Position numbers and translations under genes: made by a program. From Candidatus Mediterraneibacter stercoripullorum (GTDB taxonomy: Bacteria; Bacillota; Clostridia; Lachnospirales; Lachnospiraceae), in the NCBI GenBank assembly GCA_019115765.1, contig DXCZ01000120.1, positions 42,767-106,766 of the forward strand: a stretch of 64,000 nt of DNA, read 5' to 3'. The notes under the pieces are model-generated. The model was not told where the DNA came from. It was given only the letters and a program-made list of their open reading frames with translations, and ran no database searches. Positions 27,001 to 34,009 of this stretch are shown here, in pieces; the stretch's first letter is position 1, and every line of letters begins with the position of its first letter.

Positions 27001-27307
27001 ACCAGCATGCGGCAATATTGCTCCAGTCCTTGTCGGCATCCTGGCTGAAATCAACCGTAATCTTCATGCGGCCATTCTCTGAATCACTTTCTACAGTAGG
27101 AAGCGTTCCATTATACTGGTATTCCCAGCCATCGCCGTAGGACCATCCGTCAATCCCGTCCTCGAAATCAAAAGCATACACCGTTTCCAGCGTACTTTCT
27201 TCCGCCTGCACGTAAGGCATAAGAAGCCCGGATCCGGCTGTACCTGCCAGAAGAATTCCGGAGAGGGCAGCCGCTGCCAGTCTTTTCATACAACTTTCTT
27301 TTTTCAT
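24095..27307 (-). CDS. Secreted, wall-anchored GH26 beta-mannanase
   Basis: 1070 residues. A signal peptide (1-36) is followed by a beta-sandwich carbohydrate-binding-like domain (about 40-205) and a GH26 catalytic barrel (about 255-655). The acid/base Glu451 lies in FRPFHEATGSWFWWG and the nucleophile Glu561 in VTETG. Next come an Ig-like part (about 665-780) and a second binding-like domain (about 790-960). A linker of seven PGTDx repeats precedes a C-terminal VQTGD motif, a hydrophobic helix and RRKRVR, a sortase-type sorting signal. It should hydrolyse beta-mannan at the cell surface. Start ATG at 27307 follows CAGGAGA. No sugar transporter is adjacent. It sits between miaB and mutS, which are neighbours in many relatives. 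Confidence 0.93.
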   Translation of the reverse strand: MKKESCMKRLAAAALSGILLAGTAGSGLLMPYVQAEESTLETVYAFDFEDGIDGWSYGDGWEYQYNGTLPTVESDSENGRMKITVDFSQDADKDWSNIAACWWSDAGIDLTGVTQISMDVWYETDKLTEGELKIAVYSNCGLDANTSLSDLQEEEGTGLTKAKAVLTCPAIASSAVQDLAVKIVGCYTGYSGAVWLDNIELASDGSASVDTSVDSTLTANDGNPVSSDGSVLTVTKQDGTSETAEYAASVSLADPEATSETVALYQYLQAMGKTDSVIYGHQNDTWHKAGSSDLSDSDTYDVTGAYAGIVGMDTLSLTGNEYSAERYNSEMTETPGFEAVDTQGQSLEEANVEAAAKLANYNIANGSFITLSSHTPNFSIVAENPDYDPQTDPSYAKYDFTGYTPNTLTGDVMNQILPGGKYNEVFNAYLDMIADFAGQVDGPVMFRPFHEATGSWFWWGAAFCDAETYKSVFKYTVEYLRDEKGVHNFLYLYGPGSEAASEEEYSIRYPGDEYVDLIGFDMYDSDPVDDKEEVWFGNLRNQLRIVQNFADEHGKLMAVTETGLASSTPDPGHSQTVLHETGNKNLNWYNMVLDAVSESDASYFLLWANFGKTSGYYTPYVDSVNEDGSLHGHETLDGFISFFNDSRSVFASDQQGILSNINAPAVQSPADGVYGYITAPVAGSRVLEPTELTARISGASEDTEIAFVLKGQTEQTVAAELNGVTAAAQLTEDLLAALGESADGTMALTVDGEVIASIGLLYNIPVAEEDPYEIDGFENYYGVDSMLTNSWAVNKDTGCTIDLTLTSEEGKVFDGEYAMSFAYNETENGWAGATISKEVDWSDCDALQFYTILDGKHQKVVIQLTANRKVYEAYLNEYDDYAANDGTAPLKVTIPFTDFVERDTPGNPAGGLAQDKTSITSFGLWVNAVPGSAAISEGMVSGTIIYDKITAVSSGVTEAVFENVGSEDPGTDEPGTDDPGTDEPGTDEPGTDKPGTDVPGTDQPGAGDNGNGNQPSGNTSSTDKNGGTSSDNAQSVQTGDDTNCIPYAIAAFAAGVAALATIVYRRKRVR

Positions 27308-27322
27308 AACTTTTCTCCTGTC

Positions 27323-27424
27323 TCATCTGTTACTCTCGTTACACATGCTTCCGGGAAAGATATCCACGGTATGCCTGAAGCGTGGCACAGCGTACGAAAC
27401 GTTCCCGTTCACAAGTTTTTTCAC
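27323..27424 (-). CDS. Possible leader peptide ORF 2 before the mannanase
   Basis: A 33-codon frame from GTG (27424), beginning with Lys-Lys-Leu-Val, ending in TGA ten bases or so before the mannanase ribosome binding site. GGAGG lies 13 bases upstream of its GTG, rather far. It resembles no family I know. It may be a translated leader coupling to the mannanase or the relic of a gene. Confidence 0.25.
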   Translation of the reverse strand: MKKLVNGNVSYAVPRFRHTVDIFPGSMCNESNR

Positions 27425-27427
27425 TTT

Positions 27428-27520
27428 CTATTCATCACCTCCTATGTTTCTTTCGGCGTCACGCAGAGTTTCTTTCAGCATCTCGTAGAATTTCCCGTTC
27501 TGCCGTTCTTCGCCGCACAA
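27428..27520 (-). CDS. Possible leader peptide ORF 1 before the mannanase
   Basis: A 30-codon frame opening at a TTG (27520) and ending at TAG (27428). The second half is helix-like (FYEMLKETLRDAERNIGG), looking more like protein than random sequence. Its last codons contain the GGAGG that precedes leader ORF 2. No ribosome binding site is seen for the TTG. It lies inside the roughly 245-base leader predicted from the promoter at 27558-27586. Confidence 0.25.
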   Translation of the reverse strand: MCGEERQNGKFYEMLKETLRDAERNIGGDE

Positions 27521-27557
27521 TGTTTTAATTTAAATAAAGTGATTTCGGCTCACATTT

Positions 27558-27586
27558 AGTCTAACATTAATTCTATTTAATTTCAA
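27558..27586 (-). promoter_or_regulatory. Promoter of the mannanase gene
   Basis: TTGAAA (27581-27586) and TAGACT (27558-27563), read leftwards, have a 17-base spacer and a TGT extended -10. The transcript would start near 27550, giving a leader of about 245 bases. Confidence 0.55.
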
Positions 27587-27847
27587 TTTATTAGTATTTT
27601 TACCAATACTTTCTCTGATTTACCTAATACAAATTGTATATTTTTGTTTATTTTATCATATTATTTTATTCATTTTTTGATTTATGAGGAGATTAATTAT
27701 TGTTAAACAAAGTTAAGAAATAATTAATTGAACCATCAATTTAAGCAATGTGTTCGAGAGTCTTTTCTTTTAACAGAGCACGGAACTGATTCACAGCACG
27801 ATCATCTTCAGATTCTCTTCCACAGTCTTTTGCTCTACGAGAGATTT
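27587..27847. promoter_or_regulatory. AT-rich gap with operator-like dyads upstream of the mannanase promoter
   Basis: No gene is visible in this stretch. Two small perfect dyads sit upstream of the mannanase promoter: AGTATT/AATACT (27593-27610) and ATACAA-A-TTGTAT (27627-27639). Either could bind a regulator of the mannanase; this is inference. The remainder to 27847 shows nothing further that I can name. Confidence 0.35.
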
Positions 27848-28120
27848 CTATATTCCCCCTTTGAGAACTTTCTGAATCTCCAGACGGTCGCTTCTGCGTG
27901 TCAGGATGGTCAGTACGATCCAGTCAGCAACCCATACGAACAGACTTCCAATGATCAGATACCGGCTGATTCCAATCCCCGAAAATGAGGCCGCAGCAAT
28001 GGCTTCCAGCAGCGATATACCGCATACAGCGGCAGACAGGAGATAAAATCCGCTGTAGCGCTCCGGGATCGAGTAGCCGGACAATTTTCTGCTTAATTCT
28101 TTTATATCATCTTCACACAC
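27848..28120 (-). CDS. Hypothetical two-helix membrane protein
   Basis: A 90-residue frame with two hydrophobic segments (about 24-45 and 50-72), an acidic N-terminus and a basic C-terminus. The start would be GTG at 28120, with no ribosome binding site, so it could be a relic or start elsewhere. It resembles no family I recognise. It lies downstream of the terminator of the nucleotidyltransferase gene, so it would need its own promoter. Confidence 0.45.
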   Translation of the reverse strand: MCEDDIKELSRKLSGYSIPERYSGFYLLSAAVCGISLLEAIAAASFSGIGISRYLIIGSLFVWVADWIVLTILTRRSDRLEIQKVLKGGI

Positions 28121-28202
28121 TTTTGTTAATGATGATCTTAATCTCAGAATCCGCCAGAAGCAGACGAAGAGCCGGAAGCAGTTTGCTTTCTTTTAAGCAT
28201 AG

Positions 28203-28232
28203 AAAAAAGACGCATCTATTCTCAGACACGTC
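28203..28232 (-). terminator. Intrinsic terminator after the nucleotidyltransferase gene
   Basis: Reading leftwards, a 9-base-pair stem (GACGTGTCT paired with AGATGCGTC, two G-T pairs) is followed by six Ts (28203-28208). It ends the miaB-nucleotidyltransferase transcript. Confidence 0.75.
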
Positions 28233-28308
28233 CAATGATTCATTACAATATTCTATTTACTTCCTATTCTACAGGAGTATCGTCTTGTGCTTCCGCCTGC
28301 TTTTTTTC

Positions 28309-28668
28309 TCATGCTGCATAGACCACGACTCCTTCCTGTTCCACGTTCTTATAGAACGGAGAGACTGTCTTCCACTCCTGATACTCCTGATATTTTACAT
28401 CAATTATGGAGAAAACCATCATATACTTCAGCGCCAGATCTGTAGATACATCACTGAGTCTTTCATCATATTCTCGCAACTGTGCATCTGTGCCGTTTAC
28501 CAGCACCATTATATCTACGTCGGAATCTTCCGTCTGGGTGCCTCTGGCAACAGAACCGTATAAGATTACCGCTTTCAACCGATCTCCATACACTTGTTTG
28601 AGAAGTTCTGCCATTTCCTGCAAAATCTTTCTTAACTTTTCATGATTCTTTTGAACAAACAAACCCAA
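28309..28668 (-). CDS. MNT-type nucleotidyltransferase domain protein without HEPN partner
   Basis: A 119-residue protein with the nucleotidyltransferase motif GSVARGTQTEDSDVDIMV (GS followed by DxD) at about residues 38-55. Such proteins are often antitoxins that AMPylate a neighbouring HEPN RNase. No HEPN gene is found on either side. The TTG start at 28668 is fixed by AGGAG five bases upstream. After the TGA the same frame continues for 14 codons (ending Asp-Asp-Thr-Pro-Val-Glu), suggesting a once longer tail. It follows miaB by 18 bases. Confidence 0.82.
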   Translation of the reverse strand: MGLFVQKNHEKLRKILQEMAELLKQVYGDRLKAVILYGSVARGTQTEDSDVDIMVLVNGTDAQLREYDERLSDVSTDLALKYMMVFSIIDVKYQEYQEWKTVSPFYKNVEQEGVVVYAA

Positions 28669-28686
28669 AACAACTCCTGCAATTTA

Positions 28687-30174
28687 TCAGATCATCTCAC
28701 CAATATAGTAGAACCCTCTGCATTCGTCCAGTCTTACATCCACCAGCTTCCCGATCAGAGACTCATCTCCCGGGAAATGTACCAGCAGATTGTTGCTCAG
28801 CCGTCCGGTCATGAGGTGCGGATCATGCTCGTTTTTGCACTCAACCAATGCGGTCTGCACAGTTCCTTGATGTACGGCACAGACCTCAGATGCAATCTGC
28901 TGAACCTCTGTCAGAAGACGGTCAAAGCGGTCCTTTACTACATCATCCGGCACCTGGTCTTCCATCACCGCCGCAGGTGTTCCGCTCCGCTTGGAATAGA
29001 TGAAAGTAAAGGCACTGTCGTAACGTACTTTTCTCACTACATCCAGCGTCTCCTGGAAATCTTCTTCCGTTTCCCCAGGGAATCCGACGATGATATCTGT
29101 AGTCAGTGAAATATCCGGCACTGCCCTGCGGATCTTCTCCACAAGAGTGAGATACTGCTCCTTTGTATACCGGCGGTTCATCTTCTGTAAGATCCGGCTG
29201 CTTCCGGACTGTACCGGAAGATGGAGATGCTTACAGATTTTTTTCGAATTTCCCATTACCTCGATCAGCTCGTCCGAGAGATCCTTGGGGTGCGATGTCA
29301 TGAAGCGGATGCGCTCCAGCCCGTCGATCTGTTCAATCTCCCGGAGTAGCTGGGCAAAGGTCATAGGCTCCTCAAGCGTCTTTCCATAAGAGTTTACATT
29401 CTGGCCAAGAAGCATCACTTCCACGACGCCGTCAGCCACCAGACGCTCAATCTCACGGACAATAGCCTTCGGATCCCGGCTCCGCTCCCGTCCTCTTACA
29501 TAAGGGACAATACAATAGCTGCAGAAATTGTTGCAGCCGAACATAATATTGACTCCGGATTTGAACGAGTACTTTCTTTCTACCGGCAGATCCTCAACAA
29601 TCTTATCCGTATCCTTCCAGATATCGATGACCATCCTTTCAGACTCCAGACGGGTAGCAAGAAGCTCCGCAAACTTATAAATGTTATGAGTTCCGAAGAT
29701 CAGATCTACGAAACGATAGCTCTTTTTCAGCTTCTCTACCACATGAGGTTCCTGCATCATACATCCGCACAGGCCGATCATCATATGGGGGTTCTTCTTC
29801 TTGGCATGTCCGAGCTGTCCAAGCCTTCCATAAACTCTCTGGTTGGCATTTTCCCGGACGGTACATGTATTATAGATTACAAAGTCTGCATGTTCCTCAT
29901 CTGCTGCTTCCGTATATCCTACCTGTTCCAGTATGCCCGTCAGCTTCTCTGAGTCCCGGGCATTCATCTGACAGCCCATATTGACTACACATGCTTTGGG
30001 TAAACGTCCATTCTTTTGCTCGAAATTCTTTACCCACTCACGGCATTTTGCCATGAAATAATACTGTCTTTCCGGTTCGTTTGCTGGCGGTGCCGAATCC
30101 AAATTTATATTATCCAAATTTATCTCGTTAAACATTTCTCTTGACTTTCTCCCTTGTCTGTCCATCATTTTCAT
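28687..30174 (-). CDS. miaB: tRNA-2-methylthio-N6-dimethylallyladenosine synthase MiaB
   Basis: A 495-residue radical SAM methylthiotransferase acting on i6A37 of tRNA after MiaA. It has the UPF0004 cluster cysteines (VVNMGCQMN, YNTCTVRENA, GLCGCM), the radical SAM motif CNNFCSYC, HLHLPVQSGS, and a C-terminal TRAM domain. The N-terminus carries about 50 extra residues before the first domain; the ATG at 30174 has no good ribosome binding site, and an internal ATG at residue 14 is possible. It is separated from mutS by the mannanase region. Confidence 0.95.
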   Translation of the reverse strand: MKMMDRQGRKSREMFNEINLDNINLDSAPPANEPERQYYFMAKCREWVKNFEQKNGRLPKACVVNMGCQMNARDSEKLTGILEQVGYTEAADEEHADFVIYNTCTVRENANQRVYGRLGQLGHAKKKNPHMMIGLCGCMMQEPHVVEKLKKSYRFVDLIFGTHNIYKFAELLATRLESERMVIDIWKDTDKIVEDLPVERKYSFKSGVNIMFGCNNFCSYCIVPYVRGRERSRDPKAIVREIERLVADGVVEVMLLGQNVNSYGKTLEEPMTFAQLLREIEQIDGLERIRFMTSHPKDLSDELIEVMGNSKKICKHLHLPVQSGSSRILQKMNRRYTKEQYLTLVEKIRRAVPDISLTTDIIVGFPGETEEDFQETLDVVRKVRYDSAFTFIYSKRSGTPAAVMEDQVPDDVVKDRFDRLLTEVQQIASEVCAVHQGTVQTALVECKNEHDPHLMTGRLSNNLLVHFPGDESLIGKLVDVRLDECRGFYYIGEMI

Positions 30175-30210
30175 AAATGTAAAATCGAAAGTTAATTACA
30201 CCATCATAGA

Positions 30211-30239
30211 ATTATATCATGCCGTCCATTTGCAGGCAA
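30211..30239 (-). promoter_or_regulatory. Promoter of miaB
   Basis: TTGCCT (30234-30239) and a consensus TATAAT (30211-30216), read leftwards, are 17 bases apart, about 37 bases before the miaB ATG. Confidence 0.7.
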
Positions 30240-30338
30240 CTCGAAAAATTAATATGAATCTGAAAAATTTTGTATATTTCCGGGGCTCAGTTCCTGCTAA
30301 GATATCGTAGACAGATATTTCAGGAAGAAGGTTAGACG

Positions 30339-31349
30339 ATGGCTGCAGAATCTTTGTTAAGTAAATATAGATCAGAAATAATGGGAGCTTCTGCACTGGG
30401 CGTCATATTGTGCCATGCAGTTACCAGTGATGTTCAATTGCCGCAGATACTAGTCAGACTGTTGGTCTTCTTTAATTTGGGAGTAGATGTATTTCTTTTT
30501 GTTTCTGGATTTGGCATGTATTTCTCAATGAACCGGGTCTGCGATAAAAAAGATGTTATCCTATGGTACAAAAAGCGTTTTGTACGGATCCTGGTTCCGT
30601 ATGCTTTGATCATGACCCCATACTGGATCGGATATTGCCTGTTTCATTCTTCTGGACCGGGCGTTTTCTTCTATCATTTTTCTACACTGTCTTATTGGAC
30701 GGAGCATATCGGCGTCTGGTATGTGGCAATGTTGATCCCGCTTTACTTTACACTTCCGGTATTTTTTGTTCTTTGGAGAAAGAACCCGTATCTCATAACT
30801 GTGATTTATATACTTATTGCGATGACAATTGGCACATTTGATTTTCAATCATATAATTATGCGTCTGTGATTACAAATGTGCAATTTTGTTCCTTGAGGA
30901 TCCCGGCGTTTTGGATCGGAATGCTTATAGGATATACTTCGGAAAAGCGCCCGCATTTTTATAGCAGAGAAAGGTATTTATTTATATCTATATTGAGTTT
31001 CCTGGCATATATTGTTCTGTCCGGTTTCAGATACACGGAAAATTTCTGCTGGTATTTTCTGGCAGCCTTGGGGCTTTGCTTTCTTTTCTGTTTTATTGGG
31101 CCTGTTATAGATAATCTGCATCCCGCCCGGTATTTCTTAAACTGGCTCGGGACACGTTCGTTAGAATCCTATCTGACCAATTATCTTTGTGCCCATTTTT
31201 TTGCAGTCTTTTCTTATACAATATTTGGAATCAATTTGAATTATGGCAATTATCTGAAATATGTTCTTGTAATTTTCGGAGGACTGATTTTGACTCACTT
31301 TATGTTTTTGCTTTGCGCAAGGATAGCAACACCTGGATTTAAACGCTAA
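30339..31349 (+). CDS. Acyltransferase family 3 (OafA/YrhL-type) membrane protein
   Basis: A 336-residue protein with about ten membrane segments. The N-terminal HA...FFNLGVDVFLFVSGFGMYFSM, the WYKKRFVRILVPYALI stretch and RIPAFWIGMLIGY fit the acyl_transf_3 family, which O-acylates cell-surface sugars. There is no extra SGNH domain. The ATG at 30339 has AGGAAGAAGG upstream. It is divergent from miaB and not part of a recognisable polysaccharide cluster, so the substrate is unknown. Confidence 0.85.
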   Translation: MAAESLLSKYRSEIMGASALGVILCHAVTSDVQLPQILVRLLVFFNLGVDVFLFVSGFGMYFSMNRVCDKKDVILWYKKRFVRILVPYALIMTPYWIGYCLFHSSGPGVFFYHFSTLSYWTEHIGVWYVAMLIPLYFTLPVFFVLWRKNPYLITVIYILIAMTIGTFDFQSYNYASVITNVQFCSLRIPAFWIGMLIGYTSEKRPHFYSRERYLFISILSFLAYIVLSGFRYTENFCWYFLAALGLCFLFCFIGPVIDNLHPARYFLNWLGTRSLESYLTNYLCAHFFAVFSYTIFGINLNYGNYLKYVLVIFGGLILTHFMFLLCARIATPGFKR

Positions 31350-31502
31350 AATTCTTCATCGAAAAGCGTAACATTTTCTTTTTTAGTAATAATTGTTTAT
31401 TTTATGTCCATTTAATTCTATATGATTCACATGAGAATTATTCATTTCATGATAACATATAGTCTGTAAGTGCAAAAATATAAAATAAGGAGTAACAACG
31501 AA

Positions 31503-32042
31503 ATGACAAAAGAAGCAAGAAAATGGGCATTTAAAGAATCTATTGTGTGTGGTATCCCAACTATAATACTTACTGCAATTATAATGTATTTTTCTTTGAG
31601 CAGAGAATTTGCAGAGAATCCATTGACACTGGCTGAACTAGGAGTCAAGATCGGCGGTACTGTTACCGTTACTTCTCTGATTTGCTGTTTCCTGCAGTAT
31701 CTGATCGTAGGCAAGACTTTTAAAGCTCAATTTGTCAAGGATGGGGAAAAGCTTCCTGTTATGGACAGCCGTGAAAAGCAGCTGATCTTTCCACTATGGG
31801 TACCAGCAAAATGGTGGGCATATGTGATATTCACCGCTTTCTTCGCAGGGATGCTGATTGGTTCCGGTCTTCCGTGCTTTCTGGCCAGCTGGGGAATTAA
31901 TCCAGGAGGTATCGGCCGCCTGGGACATGCTATTCTCTCAGGTGTGATCAATGGCCTTGGCACCTGGTATGCAGTGTATCTGGCTCACATCTTTCTGGTG
32001 CAGTTTTTCAACGAAAAATCTACAGCTGAAAAACAGGGATAA
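31503..32042 (+). CDS. Hypothetical four-helix membrane protein
   Basis: A 179-residue protein with four hydrophobic stretches (about 15-35, 50-72, 105-128, 140-165). The loop between helices 2 and 3 is hydrophilic. The ATG at 31503 follows AAGGAG and is preferred over an earlier ATG. No family is recognised. It stands alone and is followed by a strong G6/C6 hairpin. Confidence 0.75.
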   Translation: MTKEARKWAFKESIVCGIPTIILTAIIMYFSLSREFAENPLTLAELGVKIGGTVTVTSLICCFLQYLIVGKTFKAQFVKDGEKLPVMDSREKQLIFPLWVPAKWWAYVIFTAFFAGMLIGSGLPCFLASWGINPGGIGRLGHAILSGVINGLGTWYAVYLAHIFLVQFFNEKSTAEKQG

Positions 32043-32049
32043 TGAATAA

Positions 32050-32074
32050 GAGGGGGGAACTAATCCCCCCTTAT
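32050..32074 (+). terminator. G-rich hairpin terminator
   Basis: GAGGGGGG and CCCCCCTT form a stem with a 7-base loop just after the stop of the 31503 gene. The T run is short. Its right arm touches the stop of the leftward AEC relic, so it may act both ways. Confidence 0.7.
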
Positions 32075-32367
32075 AACTGACATACCGCAATAATGAACGG
32101 CATGGTCACAATACTGAATATGACTGTCACAACATTCAGCATTCCTGCATAAGCCGAATCTTTGTTATACAGCTGTGTAAACTGGGTCACATTCGCTGCA
32201 GCCGGAGCGCAGGCAGCCATAACCGTGATCAGCAGGATCTGCTCTGCATCCGGAAGGAGTCTTGCCGCACCGCTGATTTTCAGGAGAAACACAGCAATCA
32301 GCGGAAGCACAAGAAGACGAAGTACGGTGATCAGATATATTTTAGGCTTCGTGAATACTTCCTTTTA
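32071..32367 (-). pseudogene. C-terminal remnant of an AEC (auxin efflux carrier) family transporter
   Basis: About 98 codons remain, from a stop at 32368-32370 to the normal end. The segment KPKIYLITVLRLLVLPLI, then MAACAPAAANVTQFTQLY with two C-terminal helices, is the last third of an AEC permease (normally about 310 residues). The first two thirds and the start are missing, and DUF4250 lies directly upstream. A GTG at 32310 could start a 79-residue fragment but has no ribosome binding site. Confidence 0.8.
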
Positions 32368-32402
32368 TCTTCCGTGTCATTCGTTATTAAGTGTATATTG
32401 TT

Positions 32403-32585
32403 TCAGACAAACTGGTTTCTTCCAGCATCGTATTCGTAATCAATAGAAGCAAGCTTGTCTGTAAGCTCTTTCTCATCAATATTCATGTCGTCGCAGAGCG
32501 TGTCAAGATCCTTGTAGAAATCTCTCAGCTTCGTATTGATGACACCAAGCAGTATCACCGGGTCTCCGGGAAGTCCTGTCAACAT
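32403..32585 (-). CDS. DUF4250 domain protein
   Basis: A 60-residue protein matching DUF4250 across its length (LPGDPVILLGVINTKLRDFY, LCDDMNIDE, YEYDAGRNQFV). It is small, soluble and of unknown role, typical of Clostridia. The ATG follows GAAGGAGAG. It lies between the folate enzyme gene and the AEC relic. Confidence 0.9.
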   Translation of the reverse strand: MLTGLPGDPVILLGVINTKLRDFYKDLDTLCDDMNIDEKELTDKLASIDYEYDAGRNQFV

Positions 32586-32641
32586 CTTTCTCTCTCCTTC
32601 ATAAAGCGGACTGATGCATCACGCTCTTCTATTTTTCTCAT

Positions 32642-33235
32642 TCATCCGACGCAGACAATGCACTCGTTTTCTGTAAAGATCATCTCCGGGCGCACATCAT
32701 GACTCTCTGCCGGAATAGTATCCAGCAGCTGGGAGGAATAAGCCAGCGCGATCCGTATGCCCTCCGGGTGCTTTCTCAAATATGTATCATAGTAGCCTCC
32801 GCCATAGCCGAGTCTCCTGCCGGTCCGGTCGAATGCGGCTCCCGGCATGACGATAAGAGCATCCTGATCCGGGACTGCCGGAACAGATATCTCAGGATCC
32901 GGTTCCGGTATCCCCCATGCGCCGGGCTTCAGTTCATCCATGTTGTTGATATAGTAAAATTCCATTCTCCGTCCCGCAGCTGTACCACTCATGACCTTTG
33001 GTACGGCGACTCTATGTCCCTGTTCCAGCGAATAGCGGATCAGACTGTATGTATCTGCCTCATCTCGAAAAGAGACATAGCAGAAAATGTCTCTACATTG
33101 TCTGTATAATTCCGATGAGAGAACACGATCTGTGATCTCTCTGCCGGCTTTCTCTCTGAATTCAGGAGACAGTGTTCCTCTCCGCTCCAGGGCCCGTCTC
33201 CTAATTCCCTTTTTTATTTCCGTATTTTTCACCAA
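32642..33235 (-). CDS. 5-formyltetrahydrofolate cyclo-ligase
   Basis: A 197-residue enzyme of the MTHFS family, which uses ATP to convert 5-formyl-THF to 5,10-methenyl-THF. It shows the N-terminal basic KKGIRRRALERR, the central YVSFRDEADT and VAVPKV, and the nucleotide-binding GRRLGYGGGYYD. The start is a TTG (33235) or GTG (33232) inside the end of the UPF0291 gene, with no clear ribosome binding site, implying translational coupling. Confidence 0.93.
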   Translation of the reverse strand: MVKNTEIKKGIRRRALERRGTLSPEFREKAGREITDRVLSSELYRQCRDIFCYVSFRDEADTYSLIRYSLEQGHRVAVPKVMSGTAAGRRMEFYYINNMDELKPGAWGIPEPDPEISVPAVPDQDALIVMPGAAFDRTGRRLGYGGGYYDTYLRKHPEGIRIALAYSSQLLDTIPAESHDVRPEMIFTENECIVCVG

Positions 33236-33422
33236 GATTCACGACCGTTCCGTCTTTCTCTTCGACATCGATATTATTAAGCTGGTTTCTCAGATTTCTT
33301 TTTACCAGCTCCAGGTATTCCTGACGGAGGATCTTTTGTTCCTTCTTCTCTTCATCAGTGAGCCCCTCTGCCTTTGATTTTCTGTATAATTCATTGATTC
33401 TGTTTATCTTCTGCTGTTCCAT
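33201..33422 (-). CDS. UPF0291/DUF896 family protein
   Basis: A 73-residue protein with the DUF896 helix hairpin (INRINELYRKSKAEGLTDEE, then RQEYLELVKRNLRNQL). Bacillus relatives include YnzC and SOS-associated YneB-operon proteins; the function is unsettled. The ATG has AGAAGGAAT upstream. It overlaps the folate enzyme gene by 35 bases. Confidence 0.92.
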   Translation of the reverse strand: MEQQKINRINELYRKSKAEGLTDEEKKEQKILRQEYLELVKRNLRNQLNNIDVEEKDGTVVNLGEKYGNKKGN

Positions 33423-33566
33423 TAGGATATTCCTTCTCTTTCTATTTCATATCTCTTCTTATCCAGCTTTGTATTATACACGAATATCTTTCTTTCGTCC
33501 ATACCGGATTCAGTTGTCCTCGTCCATCTGTCAGATGCAGTTAAATTCTGTACCGGATACGCAGAC

Positions 33567-33944
33567 TCAACTGGAATAGTTCTCTAGAAATCCGTAGAGT
33601 TCATCCTCTGTAGAGAGAATTTTCCCTTCCAGGATCTGCTGCTGTAGTTCTTCTGGCAGATCAGACAGAGGAATCTCTGTCAGTTCATATATTGTATTCC
33701 CATCTGCAAGATAGACGGCGACAAAACCATTCAGCTCTCTGAGCAGATACCCGCCGTCCCGGTCCATCTCTTCCGTCACAGCCTCTCCTTCCGCCGAAAT
33801 ACTTCTTGTCACAGCAGACTGTTCCTCCTCAAGGGACGCCTGTCTGTCTATCACATGACGGTAACTGATCTGATAACCCGCGCTGAGCAGAAAGACAACA
33901 AGGAAAAGGGCAGCAAAAAAGCCAATCACGTATTTCTTTTTCAT
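33567..33944 (-). CDS. BofC C-terminal-domain-like single-pass protein
   Basis: 125 residues: short basic tail, one membrane anchor (about 6-26), a helical stretch, then GGYLLRELNGFVAVYLADGNTIYELTEIPLSDLP in conserved pieces resembling the BofC C-terminal domain of Bacillus forespore checkpoint protein. It ends in an acidic tail. The ATG at 33944 follows AGGAG at 10 bases. The flippase gene lies on its left. A sporulation role is plausible but unproven. Confidence 0.7.
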   Translation of the reverse strand: MKKKYVIGFFAALFLVVFLLSAGYQISYRHVIDRQASLEEEQSAVTRSISAEGEAVTEEMDRDGGYLLRELNGFVAVYLADGNTIYELTEIPLSDLPEELQQQILEGKILSTEDELYGFLENYSS

Positions 33945-34009
33945 GGAAATCCCACTCCTTTTTTTCATACAGTATTGGCCTTTTTCGCTTATTTATACAT
34001 ATTTATATA

